Positions 1 through 8,276 of a stretch of 32,149 nt of DNA are shown here, piece by piece; position 1 is the stretch's first letter, and each line of letters begins with the position of its first letter. Below the pieces are notes generated by a model. That model was not told where the DNA came from. It ran no database searches and was given only the letters and a program-made list of their open reading frames with translations. Origin of the DNA: Chromatiaceae bacterium (lineage in GTDB: Bacteria; Pseudomonadota; Gammaproteobacteria; SZUA-140); contig QIJH01000234.1 of assembly GCA_003232725.1 (NCBI GenBank), positions 1-32,149 on the forward strand, in the 5' to 3' direction. The position numbers and the translations under genes are program-made.

Positions 1-676
1 CAATCAGCTGTTCATCTGTTCGCTGCTGCAATGAATCGATGCCAGCAGTGTAAACAGATGCGCCCAATCGTTCACGGCGAAAGTCCATTAATGCCTCAGC
101 ATAAGGCTTTGAAAATTCAGGGTGCCCCTGAATCGTGAGAACAGTCTCATCTAGCTGAAACATCGCATACGGACAAAAATCACTGCCTGCAATTAATTTC
201 GCCCCTGCTGGCAACTCAAGCACCTGATCTTGATGGCTCACCAACACCTGGCACACACCACCCATTGGCAATGCCTCCATCCAGGGCGCAATAGTTGCAA
301 CTTGCATTGCGTGCACCCCTACCCCCCACCCTTTATCACATTGACTTACTTTACCACCAAAGGCCTGCGCCACTAATTGATGGCCAAAACAGATCGCAAT
401 CAGCTTTATTTTCGCCTTTCGTAGCCAAATAATAAAGGCCTGCAACTCCCCAATCCACGCGTCATCATCATAAACGCTGGCTTTGCTACCCGTTGTGATA
501 TAAGCATCACACACATCAAGTGAAGCGGGATAATGGCCAGCCACGACATCATAGACTTGATAACTGAAAGCAGGCGCTAGCGGATGAAACAGTGAGCAGA
601 TCATCGCAGAATAATCACCATACTGCCGCTTAAATTGCGATCTCACCGAGTCACACTGCAAGATCCCTATCTTCAT
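1..676 (-). CDS. Class I glutamine amidotransferase (GMP-synthase-like GATase1), 3' end beyond window start
   Basis: Reverse-strand reading from ATG at 676 is open to the window edge: MKIGILQCDSVRSQFKRQYGDYSAMICSLFHPLAPAF...YPASLDVCDAYITTGSKASVYDDDAWI...IKLIAICFGHQLVAQAFGGKVSQ...LTIQGHPEFSKPYAEALM. Nucleophile-elbow ICFGHQ and H-P-E motifs are present. Missing from the ORF track because it is truncated. Confidence 0.85.
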   Translation of the reverse strand, partial: MKIGILQCDSVRSQFKRQYGDYSAMICSLFHPLAPAFSYQVYDVVAGHYPASLDVCDAYITTGSKASVYDDDAWIGELQAFIIWLRKAKIKLIAICFGHQLVAQAFGGKVSQCDKGWGVGVHAMQVATIAPWMEALPMGGVCQVLVSHQDQVLELPAGAKLIAGSDFCPYAMFQLDETVLTIQGHPEFSKPYAEALMDFRRERLGASVYTAGIDSLQQRTDEQLI

Positions 677-766
677 TTATTCATGCCCTTTAAAAATCCC
701 ATCAAAAAAATCTGTCAAGAACGTCTGAATTACGCGATAGTATTAGATACTTTATATCTATCATAC

Positions 767-937
767 CTATATACTCAAAGCGACTTGGATTTAGGTGTAA
801 AGAGTGCGGAATATTTTTCCCATGGCTAGGCAGAATGACGATGAATAGTCGTTCTATTGAGAAGAATTCTAACGCCGTCAGGGAGAAATAGGCCGTGCTA
901 TTTACCTTGAATCCAAATCGTTTTGGGTATATACGGA
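767..937. repeat. Imperfect long palindromic (MITE/REP-like) intergenic element
   Basis: Left arm ctatatactcaaagcgacttggatttaggt (767-796) is the imperfect reverse complement of right arm accttgaatccaaatcgttttgggtatata (904-934). Partial complementarity continues inward: ggtgtaaagagtgcggaatatttttccc versus agggagaaataggccgtgctatttacc. Confidence 0.65.
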
Positions 938-993
938 CAGCCAATTTGCACCAGGCAAAAATTCACGCATGATAACAAGGACAAAGCCCTATA

Positions 994-2361
994 ATGCACG
1001 CCAGAGAGGTTAAGAGTATTGCCGATGCGAAAATTATCGTCAATGAACGTAACATCCGCCATATAAAAGTGGGTATTTTCGATATTGACGGCGTATTGCG
1101 TGGTAAATACATCTCACGAGACAAGTTTTTTTCTGCTCTCGATAAAGGCTTTGATTTTTGTGACGTCGTGCTAGGCTGGGATAGCAAAGACCAGCTCTAC
1201 GACAACGTTGATTTCACCGGCTGGCATACTGGCTACCCCGACGCACCTGTCCGTATCATCCCTGAATCGTGCCGCGAAATTCCGTTTGAGGAAAAGACGC
1301 TCTTTTTCCTCGGCGAGTTTACCGCTGGTGCAGCCGCACTCTGCCCTCGCGGCCTGCTACAACGCACGATCGAAAAAGCGAATCAAATGGGTCTTTTCCC
1401 AAACGCTGGTTTTGAATATGAGTTTTTCATCTTCGAAGAAACACGCGAATCGATTCGAAAAAAACAGTATCGTAATTTAACCCCACTGGCACCTGACAAC
1501 TTTGGCTACTCCATATTACGCAACAGTGTGGATGCTGAAATCTACCAGCAAATCCTGGATCTTGGCGAAACAATGGACTTTCCAATCGAGGGGCTACACG
1601 AAGAAACTGGCCCCGGCGTACTCGAGGCCGCCATCACTTACGACAGCGCCCTCAACGCTGCCGATAAGGCAGCCCTGTTCAAAACCTTCATCAAGATCAC
1701 AGCACAACGCGCAGGGCTGATGGCAACCTTTATGGCAAAATGGTCAGCCGACCACCCTGGGCAAAGTGGCCACATTCATATATCCCTTAATAATGCTGAA
1801 GGTTCCCCGGTTTTTTATGACGCCAATAAAGCCGATCACATGAGCGATACCATGCGCCATTTCGTGGCAGGCCAACAACAGTTTATGCCTGAATTGCTAG
1901 CGATGATTGCACCAACAATCAACGCATACACGCGCCTGATACCAGGCTTTTGGGCCCCCACAGTCGCTACCTGGGGCGTTGAAAATCGCACCTGTGCGTT
2001 ACGTGTCATTACGGGTAGCGCCAGCGCTCAACGCGTTGAATACCGCGTTGCCGCTGCCGACGCCAACCCTTACATTATCCTCGCTGCTGCACTTGCTTCA
2101 GGATTAGCCGGTATTGAGCAAAAACTCGAGCCTGATGAAAAAGTCAGTGGCAACGCCTATGAACAGCAATTTTCCGCTGATCGCCAACTACCCACTACCC
2201 TGTGGGAGGCCGCGCAGCGCCTTAAAGGATCAAGCATCGCCAGAGAGTATTTTGGTGATCACTTTGTCGATCACTACGCTGCAAGCCGGGAATGGGAGGA
2301 ACGTGAGTTCCGCAAACATATTACCGATTGGGAAATGGATCGCTACTTTGAGATCATATGA
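994..2361 (+). CDS. Glutamine synthetase family protein, PuuA-like gamma-glutamyl-amine/amide synthetase
   Basis: 455 aa; GS catalytic motifs NAGFEYEFFIFEE, GHIHISL, APTINAYTRLIPGFWAPTVATWGVENRTCALRVI, VEYRVAAADANPYI. Clustered with ALDH, ADH and GATase rather than nitrogen-regulation genes. Confidence 0.88.
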   Translation: MHAREVKSIADAKIIVNERNIRHIKVGIFDIDGVLRGKYISRDKFFSALDKGFDFCDVVLGWDSKDQLYDNVDFTGWHTGYPDAPVRIIPESCREIPFEEKTLFFLGEFTAGAAALCPRGLLQRTIEKANQMGLFPNAGFEYEFFIFEETRESIRKKQYRNLTPLAPDNFGYSILRNSVDAEIYQQILDLGETMDFPIEGLHEETGPGVLEAAITYDSALNAADKAALFKTFIKITAQRAGLMATFMAKWSADHPGQSGHIHISLNNAEGSPVFYDANKADHMSDTMRHFVAGQQQFMPELLAMIAPTINAYTRLIPGFWAPTVATWGVENRTCALRVITGSASAQRVEYRVAAADANPYIILAAALASGLAGIEQKLEPDEKVSGNAYEQQFSADRQLPTTLWEAAQRLKGSSIAREYFGDHFVDHYAASREWEEREFRKHITDWEMDRYFEII

Positions 2362-3743
2362 TGCCTATCTTTAAAGTTATCTCACCGATTAATAATCGCA
2401 GCTATGCAGAACGCACTTATACAACCGGTGCAAGCATCGAACGCGCACTGGAAAAGTCAACATCTGCACAACGTGAATGGCAAAATACCCCCGTTGAGGT
2501 GCGAAAAAAAATCTGCCTCAAAGCTGTCAGCGCACTATTAGCAAGGCAATCATCCATCGCCGAAGAATTAAGCTGGCAAATGGGACGCCCGCTACGCTAC
2601 ACCCCGGGCGAAATCAAAGGCTTTGCCGAACGTGCACGCCATATGGCCAGAATTGCCGCAGATAAACTCGCCGACATTGAGGTGGAAACATCCGCTGAAA
2701 CAATAAAACGGATTCATCGAACACCGCATGGCATCGTATTCTCAATCGTGCCCTGGAACTACCCCTACCTCACTGCCGTTAATGTGATCATTCCCGCATT
2801 AATGGCCGGTAACAGCGTCATCATGAAACCCTCATCGCAGACACCACTCACTGCCGAGCGCCTCTTTGATGCTTTTGACACGGCAGGACTACCTGCCGGG
2901 CTGTTTCAACACCTCTTTCTTGACCACCCCAGCACTGCCAAATTGATTCAACATGACGCCATCAACTATGTCGCTTTTACCGGTTCAAACCAGGGTGGGC
3001 ACGACATTGAAGCCGCTGCCGCAGGGCGCTTTATCGATGTCGGACTGGAGCTTGGTGGCAAAGACCCAGCCTATGTACGCAGTGATGCCGAGCTGGAAAG
3101 TGCCGTTGAAAACCTGATCGACGGGGCATTTTTCAATTCTGGGCAATCCTGCTGCAGCATTGAACGCATCTATGTACACAAAGATCTGTATCAGGTGTTT
3201 TGTGATCACTTTATTGAGCTGGCCCGTGAATACCGCCTCGGCGATCCGTTGCACCCCGATACCACACTCGGCCCTATGGTCAATGCCGCTGCCGCCACAC
3301 GTGTACGCGATCAAATCAGCGAGGCAATCAAACAGGGAGCCAGCGCAACCATTGATGAAAAACTATTTCCAGCAAACAAGGCTGGCACCGCTTACCTTGC
3401 TCCACAGGTGCTGCTAAATGTTGATCATTCAATGGCAGTGATGCGCGATGAAAGCTTTGGCCCTGTCGTCGGCATAATGTCAGTGGACTCTGATGAGCAG
3501 GCAATCAAGCTGATGAACGACTCGCCTTATGGTCTAACCGCCTCAATCTGGACCACCGACCAAGCATCAGCGCTTAATATCGGCAACCAACTGGAAACAG
3601 GCACCTGTTTTATGAACCGATGTGACTACCTCGACCCAGCACTGGCATGGAGCGGCGTGAAAAACTCAGGAAAAGGTTGCTCACTTTCTGAACTTGCCTA
3701 TGAGCGTCTTACTCAACCAAAATCATTTCATTTTCGTCACTAA
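2358..3743 (+). CDS. NAD(P)-dependent aldehyde dehydrogenase
   Basis: 461 aa; VPWNYPYLTAVNVIIPALMAGNSVIMKPSSQTP, LELGGKDPAYV, FFNSGQSCCSIERIYV (catalytic Cys), ESFGPVVGI. Overlaps the GS stop by 4 nt (ATGA). Confidence 0.93.
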   Translation: MMPIFKVISPINNRSYAERTYTTGASIERALEKSTSAQREWQNTPVEVRKKICLKAVSALLARQSSIAEELSWQMGRPLRYTPGEIKGFAERARHMARIAADKLADIEVETSAETIKRIHRTPHGIVFSIVPWNYPYLTAVNVIIPALMAGNSVIMKPSSQTPLTAERLFDAFDTAGLPAGLFQHLFLDHPSTAKLIQHDAINYVAFTGSNQGGHDIEAAAAGRFIDVGLELGGKDPAYVRSDAELESAVENLIDGAFFNSGQSCCSIERIYVHKDLYQVFCDHFIELAREYRLGDPLHPDTTLGPMVNAAAATRVRDQISEAIKQGASATIDEKLFPANKAGTAYLAPQVLLNVDHSMAVMRDESFGPVVGIMSVDSDEQAIKLMNDSPYGLTASIWTTDQASALNIGNQLETGTCFMNRCDYLDPALAWSGVKNSGKGCSLSELAYERLTQPKSFHFRH

Positions 3744-3751
3744 TCAATACC

Positions 3752-4948
3752 ATGACAAACAGCATCAATAAATTACACGGCAACTGGAACTACCCCGCCA
3801 CCCTTTGGTTCGGCGCTGAACGCATCACAGAGCTTGCCACCGCCTGCAAAACACTCGGCATACACCATCCGTTACTCGTCACTGACCCCGGCCTCAGTCA
3901 GCTCCCAATGGTAAGTAAAGCGATCACCCATAACAAAGCACAAGGCGTCCCTACCGGGTTATTCAGTGATATTAAGCCCAACCCTAACGGCGCAAATATC
4001 GAAAATGGTGTAAAGCATTATCATCAGCATGGCCACGACGGTATCATCGCTTTTGGTGGTGGCAGCGCACTCGATGCAGGCAAGGCAATCGCGCTGATGA
4101 GCGGGCAGAAACAGCCACTGTGGGCATTCGAAGATGCTGGTGATAACTGGCGACGTATCGACAGCGACGGGATTGCCCCCATCATTGCCATCCCCACCAC
4201 CTCTGGCACAGGCTCAGAGGTAGGTCGAGCATCACTCATTGTCGATGAAGCCCATCACTGTAAAAAAATCATTTTCCACCCCAAAATGTTACCCAGTATT
4301 GTCATTGCCGACCCACAACTCACCACCGGGCTACCCGCTCATATCACCGCAGCGACCGGCATGGATGCGCTATCCCACAATCTTGAGGCATACTGCGCCC
4401 CAGCCTATCACCCGATGGCTGATGGCATCGCACTCGAAGGAATGCGCCTGATCAAAGAGTGGCTTACAATCGCCTGCGAAGAGCCGCAAAACATAACAGC
4501 ACGCAGCCACATGATGATGGCATCCACTATGGGGGCAACCGCCTTCCAGAAAGGACTCGGTGCAATGCATGCCCTCGCTCACCCGCTGGGGGCAATCTAT
4601 GATGCACACCATGGCCAGCTCAATGCCATTTTGATGCCCTATGTCCTGCTCATAAACCGCCCCGCGATTGACACCCGCATGCAACACCTGGCGCATTATC
4701 TCAAACTTGATGGTGACGACTTTGACGCCGTACTCAACTACATCATCACCTTACGCGCCCACATCGGTATTCCAAATGATCTGCGCAGCATTGGTATCGA
4801 CGAAAACCGTATTGATGAAATCGCCGCCCAGGCGCGACAGGATCCCTCCGCTGCAGGAAATCCTGTCCCACTGACTCAGACACAATATGCAACGCTACTA
4901 CGCGATGCGATCAACGGCAACTTAAAAAATAAAGTAACCTCAGAATAA
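3752..4948 (+). CDS. Iron-containing (group III) alcohol dehydrogenase
   Basis: 398 aa; AFGGGSALDAGKAIAL, AIPTTSGTGSEVGRAS, GAMHALAHPLGAIYDAHHGQLNAILMPYVL metal-binding signature. Starts 8 nt after the ALDH stop. Confidence 0.93.
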   Translation: MTNSINKLHGNWNYPATLWFGAERITELATACKTLGIHHPLLVTDPGLSQLPMVSKAITHNKAQGVPTGLFSDIKPNPNGANIENGVKHYHQHGHDGIIAFGGGSALDAGKAIALMSGQKQPLWAFEDAGDNWRRIDSDGIAPIIAIPTTSGTGSEVGRASLIVDEAHHCKKIIFHPKMLPSIVIADPQLTTGLPAHITAATGMDALSHNLEAYCAPAYHPMADGIALEGMRLIKEWLTIACEEPQNITARSHMMMASTMGATAFQKGLGAMHALAHPLGAIYDAHHGQLNAILMPYVLLINRPAIDTRMQHLAHYLKLDGDDFDAVLNYIITLRAHIGIPNDLRSIGIDENRIDEIAAQARQDPSAAGNPVPLTQTQYATLLRDAINGNLKNKVTSE

Positions 4949-5095
4949 AGCCTGTTTGCGGCATGAAATCAAGTCTGGTGGTGTTAACAGGACGCACCTC
5001 ATGCCACGATCAACCCTAAATTGACCGAGTTATAGTTTTAATCACAATTGCCGATCAATCCCTATATTCCATCTTGTTTCTTAAAACCCGATAAC

Positions 5096-5989
5096 ATGCT
5101 GAAGATATTAAAAATATTTTCGAAAAAGAGGCCAACAACCAATCCACCAGCGAGCGCACGCGTGGTACTGGACAGCCCTCGACTATGCCAACTGCTGCCC
5201 TATTTTCCAATCGGCAGCAACATCAAATATTCCCCGGAATATAGACAGGAAATAATCCTCGACACCCTCATTATTGCCTATTTAATCAACAGTGATCTTA
5301 TCTATTCAAACAATAAAATCACCACCACTGACAATGACCACACCCTGGTATTGAATGGAACCCCCGTTGACGAGATCAACAGTTTTGCCATTCTCATCCC
5401 CACTGTCGGCCGCAATAAAGCGGCGCTGGACTATGCACAAAAAGAGATTCTGGAGCAGAGCGGCGGCTTGGCACGAGGGAATAACATCACCTTAATCGGA
5501 CAACAACGCGCTGGAGAGATCCCATATCTAGACACGGTAGTCAAAAAATATGCTCGTCTTAAAGACGGTCATTTCAATAAGACTCAAGTGGCAATACTCA
5601 ATGTTGACCCAAACTTATTAGAACTAAAAGATCAACGTAATCAAGCGAGATTAGCAGCAAAAATCCCCGCGCTTGTCCAGACAAGGCTCTACAGCGAAAA
5701 ACATCAATGTACCCTTATCAATTTCTCAGGACAGACCGTCAGAATCTGCTGTGATGATAATAAAATCATCCCGATGAGCTGTGAGAAAGGTGAAATAATC
5801 ACCCTGACATTTAACCTGCCTACCAGTACGACACCTAATACCATGAAAGGCAGAGTAGTTAAAATTGATGGCCCGGCACTGATTGTCGAACTTGAAGAGA
5901 TACTGATTAACCAACAGTTCGAGAAAATCACCACCCTCGATATTCTCGAGATTAAAACCAAATTACTTCAGCAACCGCTCAACCCCTAA
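5096..5989 (+). CDS. Hypothetical protein with a possible divergent PilZ-like C-terminal domain
   Basis: ORF 5048-5989 begins at TTG; ATG at 5096 (MLKILKIFSKKRP) is the likelier start. C-terminal QTRLYSEKHQCTLINFSGQTVRI...GEIITLTFNLP...MKGRVVKIDGPALIVELEEI has PilZ-like beta-barrel character but lacks the full RxxxR / D/NxSxxG motifs. Confidence 0.5.
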   Translation: MLKILKIFSKKRPTTNPPASARVVLDSPRLCQLLPYFPIGSNIKYSPEYRQEIILDTLIIAYLINSDLIYSNNKITTTDNDHTLVLNGTPVDEINSFAILIPTVGRNKAALDYAQKEILEQSGGLARGNNITLIGQQRAGEIPYLDTVVKKYARLKDGHFNKTQVAILNVDPNLLELKDQRNQARLAAKIPALVQTRLYSEKHQCTLINFSGQTVRICCDDNKIIPMSCEKGEIITLTFNLPTSTTPNTMKGRVVKIDGPALIVELEEILINQQFEKITTLDILEIKTKLLQQPLNP

Positions 5990-6148
5990 TAGATCAACGG
6001 AACAATAGACAACCGATGAATATCGCTATCGCCTGACCAAGGTTGCAGTGCTCGGCATGCAGTATAGTTACCGCTGGTAAACATTAGAGCAGACACATCA
6101 AAATGAAGAAAAAGGCATGGTTGACGACCTAAGTTGATAGATAAGCAT

Positions 6149-6382
6149 TCATTGTGAGCTGATCCCAGGATTGGATGATTGCGCTTGATCACTGTTTCCA
6201 TTCTCCTTAAGAGAGATGGATAGCATCAATAACAACGCGATCATACTGGAGTAGAACAAATATTGTTTGAATCGCTGCCCTCTAGCCGTTTTTAGCTCAT
6301 CGGCCTTTTTATTCACACAGATAGTACACTGAGCACTTTCCGGGTTTGTCGGCAGATCAACACCGCAAGTGTTACATTTCAT
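6149..6382 (-). CDS. Small zinc-ribbon membrane protein
   Basis: 77 aa; MKCNTCGVDLPTNPESAQCTICVNKK (two CxxC pairs) followed by the hydrophobic helix QYLFYSSMIALLLMLSISL. Confidence 0.55.
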   Translation of the reverse strand: MKCNTCGVDLPTNPESAQCTICVNKKADELKTARGQRFKQYLFYSSMIALLLMLSISLKENGNSDQAQSSNPGISSQ

Positions 6383-6517
6383 TAATACAACAACCTCTTC
6401 TGGCTATCATTTAGCGCATCACTATCTACTGATACCGCCTGGATACATACTGGAAAACTATCTGATGGATAATTTTGTCAGGCTCACCACATGACTCATT
6501 CAACATACGCTAGCATA

Positions 6518-7339
6518 TCATCCCCAGCGCTCAATCAGCCCCTCATACTCACCCACCAATGCCAAATTCCCCCGTTTTCGCGCCCCGCCCAATACCACTT
6601 TCGCTTTACCCAACATTATCTCCAACGCAGCAGCATAATCAGCTTCATTCAACTCACCCGCTTCCAAAACAGCCACCAACGCCTTAATTCGAAAACGATC
6701 CATCCCCCAATGTTTACGTGACAGCTGGTCTTCATGGCCACCATATTTTTGAATCAACGGTTCATCGCAATAGAGCACCGGGTAGCGACTGGTAATGCGC
6801 AGCCATAGATCGTAGTCTTCACAGGCGAGTAGTGATTCATCAAATAGGCCGACATCATCAAAGATTGCGCGGTGAATCATCACTGCGGAGGGTGAGATAG
6901 CACAGCGTGGCAGACAGTTGTGGAAAATCCAGCCCCCTTTTTTGCTATGTTTCTTCATCTGGTTAACACGCACACCATTGCGAATCCAGATCTCATCGCT
7001 ATGAACCAGTTTGAATACCGGATCACTGACCAAAAGCGCGAGCTGTTTTTCCAATTTTTTTGGCAGCCACTCATCATCAGAATCGAGCAACGCGATCCAC
7101 TCACCTCTAGCGGCCTCAATGCCAAGATTACGCGCTGCACTCACGCCGCTATTTTGCTGCTCGATGAGTGTAATCTGAGGGTAATGCTCAATAATCCACG
7201 CAGCGGAGCCATCGCTCGAGCCATCATCGACAATAATCAGTTCATCTGCCGGATGCGTTTGCGCCAATACTGACTCAATTGCGCGTGGTAACGTTTCAAT
7301 TCGGTTGTAAGTCGGAATAATGACAGAGATGGACGACAT
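6518..7339 (-). CDS. Glycosyltransferase family 2
   Basis: Start set at internal Met (MSSISVIIPTYNRIETLPRAIESVLAQTHPADELIIVDDGSSDGS...GEWIALLDSDDEWLPKKL...LLACEDYDLWLRI); classic GT-A fold motifs including DSDD. Confidence 0.92.
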   Translation of the reverse strand: MSSISVIIPTYNRIETLPRAIESVLAQTHPADELIIVDDGSSDGSAAWIIEHYPQITLIEQQNSGVSAARNLGIEAARGEWIALLDSDDEWLPKKLEKQLALLVSDPVFKLVHSDEIWIRNGVRVNQMKKHSKKGGWIFHNCLPRCAISPSAVMIHRAIFDDVGLFDESLLACEDYDLWLRITSRYPVLYCDEPLIQKYGGHEDQLSRKHWGMDRFRIKALVAVLEAGELNEADYAAALEIMLGKAKVVLGGARKRGNLALVGEYEGLIERWG

Positions 7340-7433
7340 GAACGTAAGAGATCCTGTAAAAAAGAGAGGATTATCCAAGCGCTGCATTATCTCATCCATG
7401 CCGAGCAGCGCATAGCATCGAATTTTTCACAAA

Positions 7434-7471
7434 AAAAAGGATGGTGCCTACAATATGGCACCATCCTTTTT
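7434..7471 (-). terminator. Rho-independent terminator (potentially bidirectional) downstream of the H1-like gene
   Basis: Perfect inverted repeat aaaaaggatggtgcc - tacaatat - ggcaccatccttttt; T-run on the minus-strand 3' side. Confidence 0.9.
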
Positions 7472-7494
7472 GAAACATCAGCGATCGCTGAGAA

Positions 7495-8091
7495 TCAAGC
7501 AGCCTTCTTCTTGGCAGCTTTTCTCTTGGCGGCAGCTGCTTTAGCTGCTGCTTTTTTAGCTTTTGCTTTGGCTTTAGCCGCTACTTTCGCTTTACGATCG
7601 AACGTTTTTTCCCACTTGGCAGTAAAAATGGCAATAGCAGCCTGTTTTGCCTGATCCTTTGCAATTTCGGCCCTTACTTCGCTAGCTGCGTCTGCGCTGG
7701 TTGCAGCAGCCACTTTAGATGCAGCCGCTCTATCAGCCAGTGCAGCATTTGCTTTAGCAAAACCTTCCATAGCACGAGCCACTGCTTTTTTAGCCGCTTC
7801 TGTCTTTTTGGTTTTAGCATTCGCCTTAGCTTGAGCAACTTTATCTTTCGCAGCAGCTACTTTATCCGCTGCTGCCGCTGCTGCGGCATCAACACGCTCA
7901 AACTTAGTAACCATTTTGGCTAAAGCAGCAATTAATTTTGCGTGAGCTTTATTAACGGGTGTTGCTGCTAGCAGTGCGCTGTTACTAGGCGCTGCTTTTT
8001 TCTTCGCTGCACGTTTTTTTGTAGTGGGATTTTTAGCAGTTCTCTTTTTAGCTGCGCTCTTTTTGGTTGTAGCTTTTTTATTATCGACCAT
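7495..8091 (-). CDS. Histone H1-like / AlgP-like Lys-Ala-rich DNA-binding protein
   Basis: 198 aa; KKATTKKSAAKKRTAKNPTTKKRAAKKKAA at the N-terminus and AKAKAKAKKAAAKAAAAKRKAAKKKAA at the C-terminus, with a less biased helical centre. Confidence 0.75.
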   Translation of the reverse strand: MVDNKKATTKKSAAKKRTAKNPTTKKRAAKKKAAPSNSALLAATPVNKAHAKLIAALAKMVTKFERVDAAAAAAADKVAAAKDKVAQAKANAKTKKTEAAKKAVARAMEGFAKANAALADRAAASKVAAATSADAASEVRAEIAKDQAKQAAIAIFTAKWEKTFDRKAKVAAKAKAKAKKAAAKAAAAKRKAAKKKAA

Positions 8092-8120
8092 GATATTCCT
8101 TAATGATTAAAAAATTATGT

Positions 8121-8174
8121 CGCCTCTGATTAAGTCATAACAGCAAAACTTCGTTCACGAATTAATCAGAGGCG
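8121..8174 (-). promoter_or_regulatory. Inverted repeat / structured 5' leader upstream of the H1-like gene
   Basis: Perfect 13-bp inverted repeat cgcctctgattaa (8121-8133) / ttaatcagaggcg (8162-8174), 30 bp upstream of the start codon. A TATAAT hexamer lies just upstream on the minus strand (~8179-8184). Confidence 0.6.
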
Positions 8175-8276
8175 CGTTATTATAATCACAATATTTGACA
8201 TTCTCCAAATCCATCTTCAATTATTTATAACCGTCAGGTTAAAAAACAGGATTTAAACCTAAAAAAAGCCGAATAT

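Noticed and set aside
635-944. ORFs 635..829 (+) and 702..944 (-) as small genes
   Set aside because: They fall on the amidotransferase start region and the palindromic intergenic element, have no recognisable domain, and are explained by the inverted repeat.
4960-5010. ggcatga...tcatgcc dyad after the Fe-ADH gene as a terminator
   Set aside because: Long imperfect loop and no T-tract; not convincing as a Rho-independent terminator.
5986-6201. 71-aa minus-strand ORF downstream of the small zinc-ribbon gene
   Set aside because: No recognisable motif; it overlaps the zinc-ribbon CDS and the tail of the PilZ-like CDS; insufficient support.
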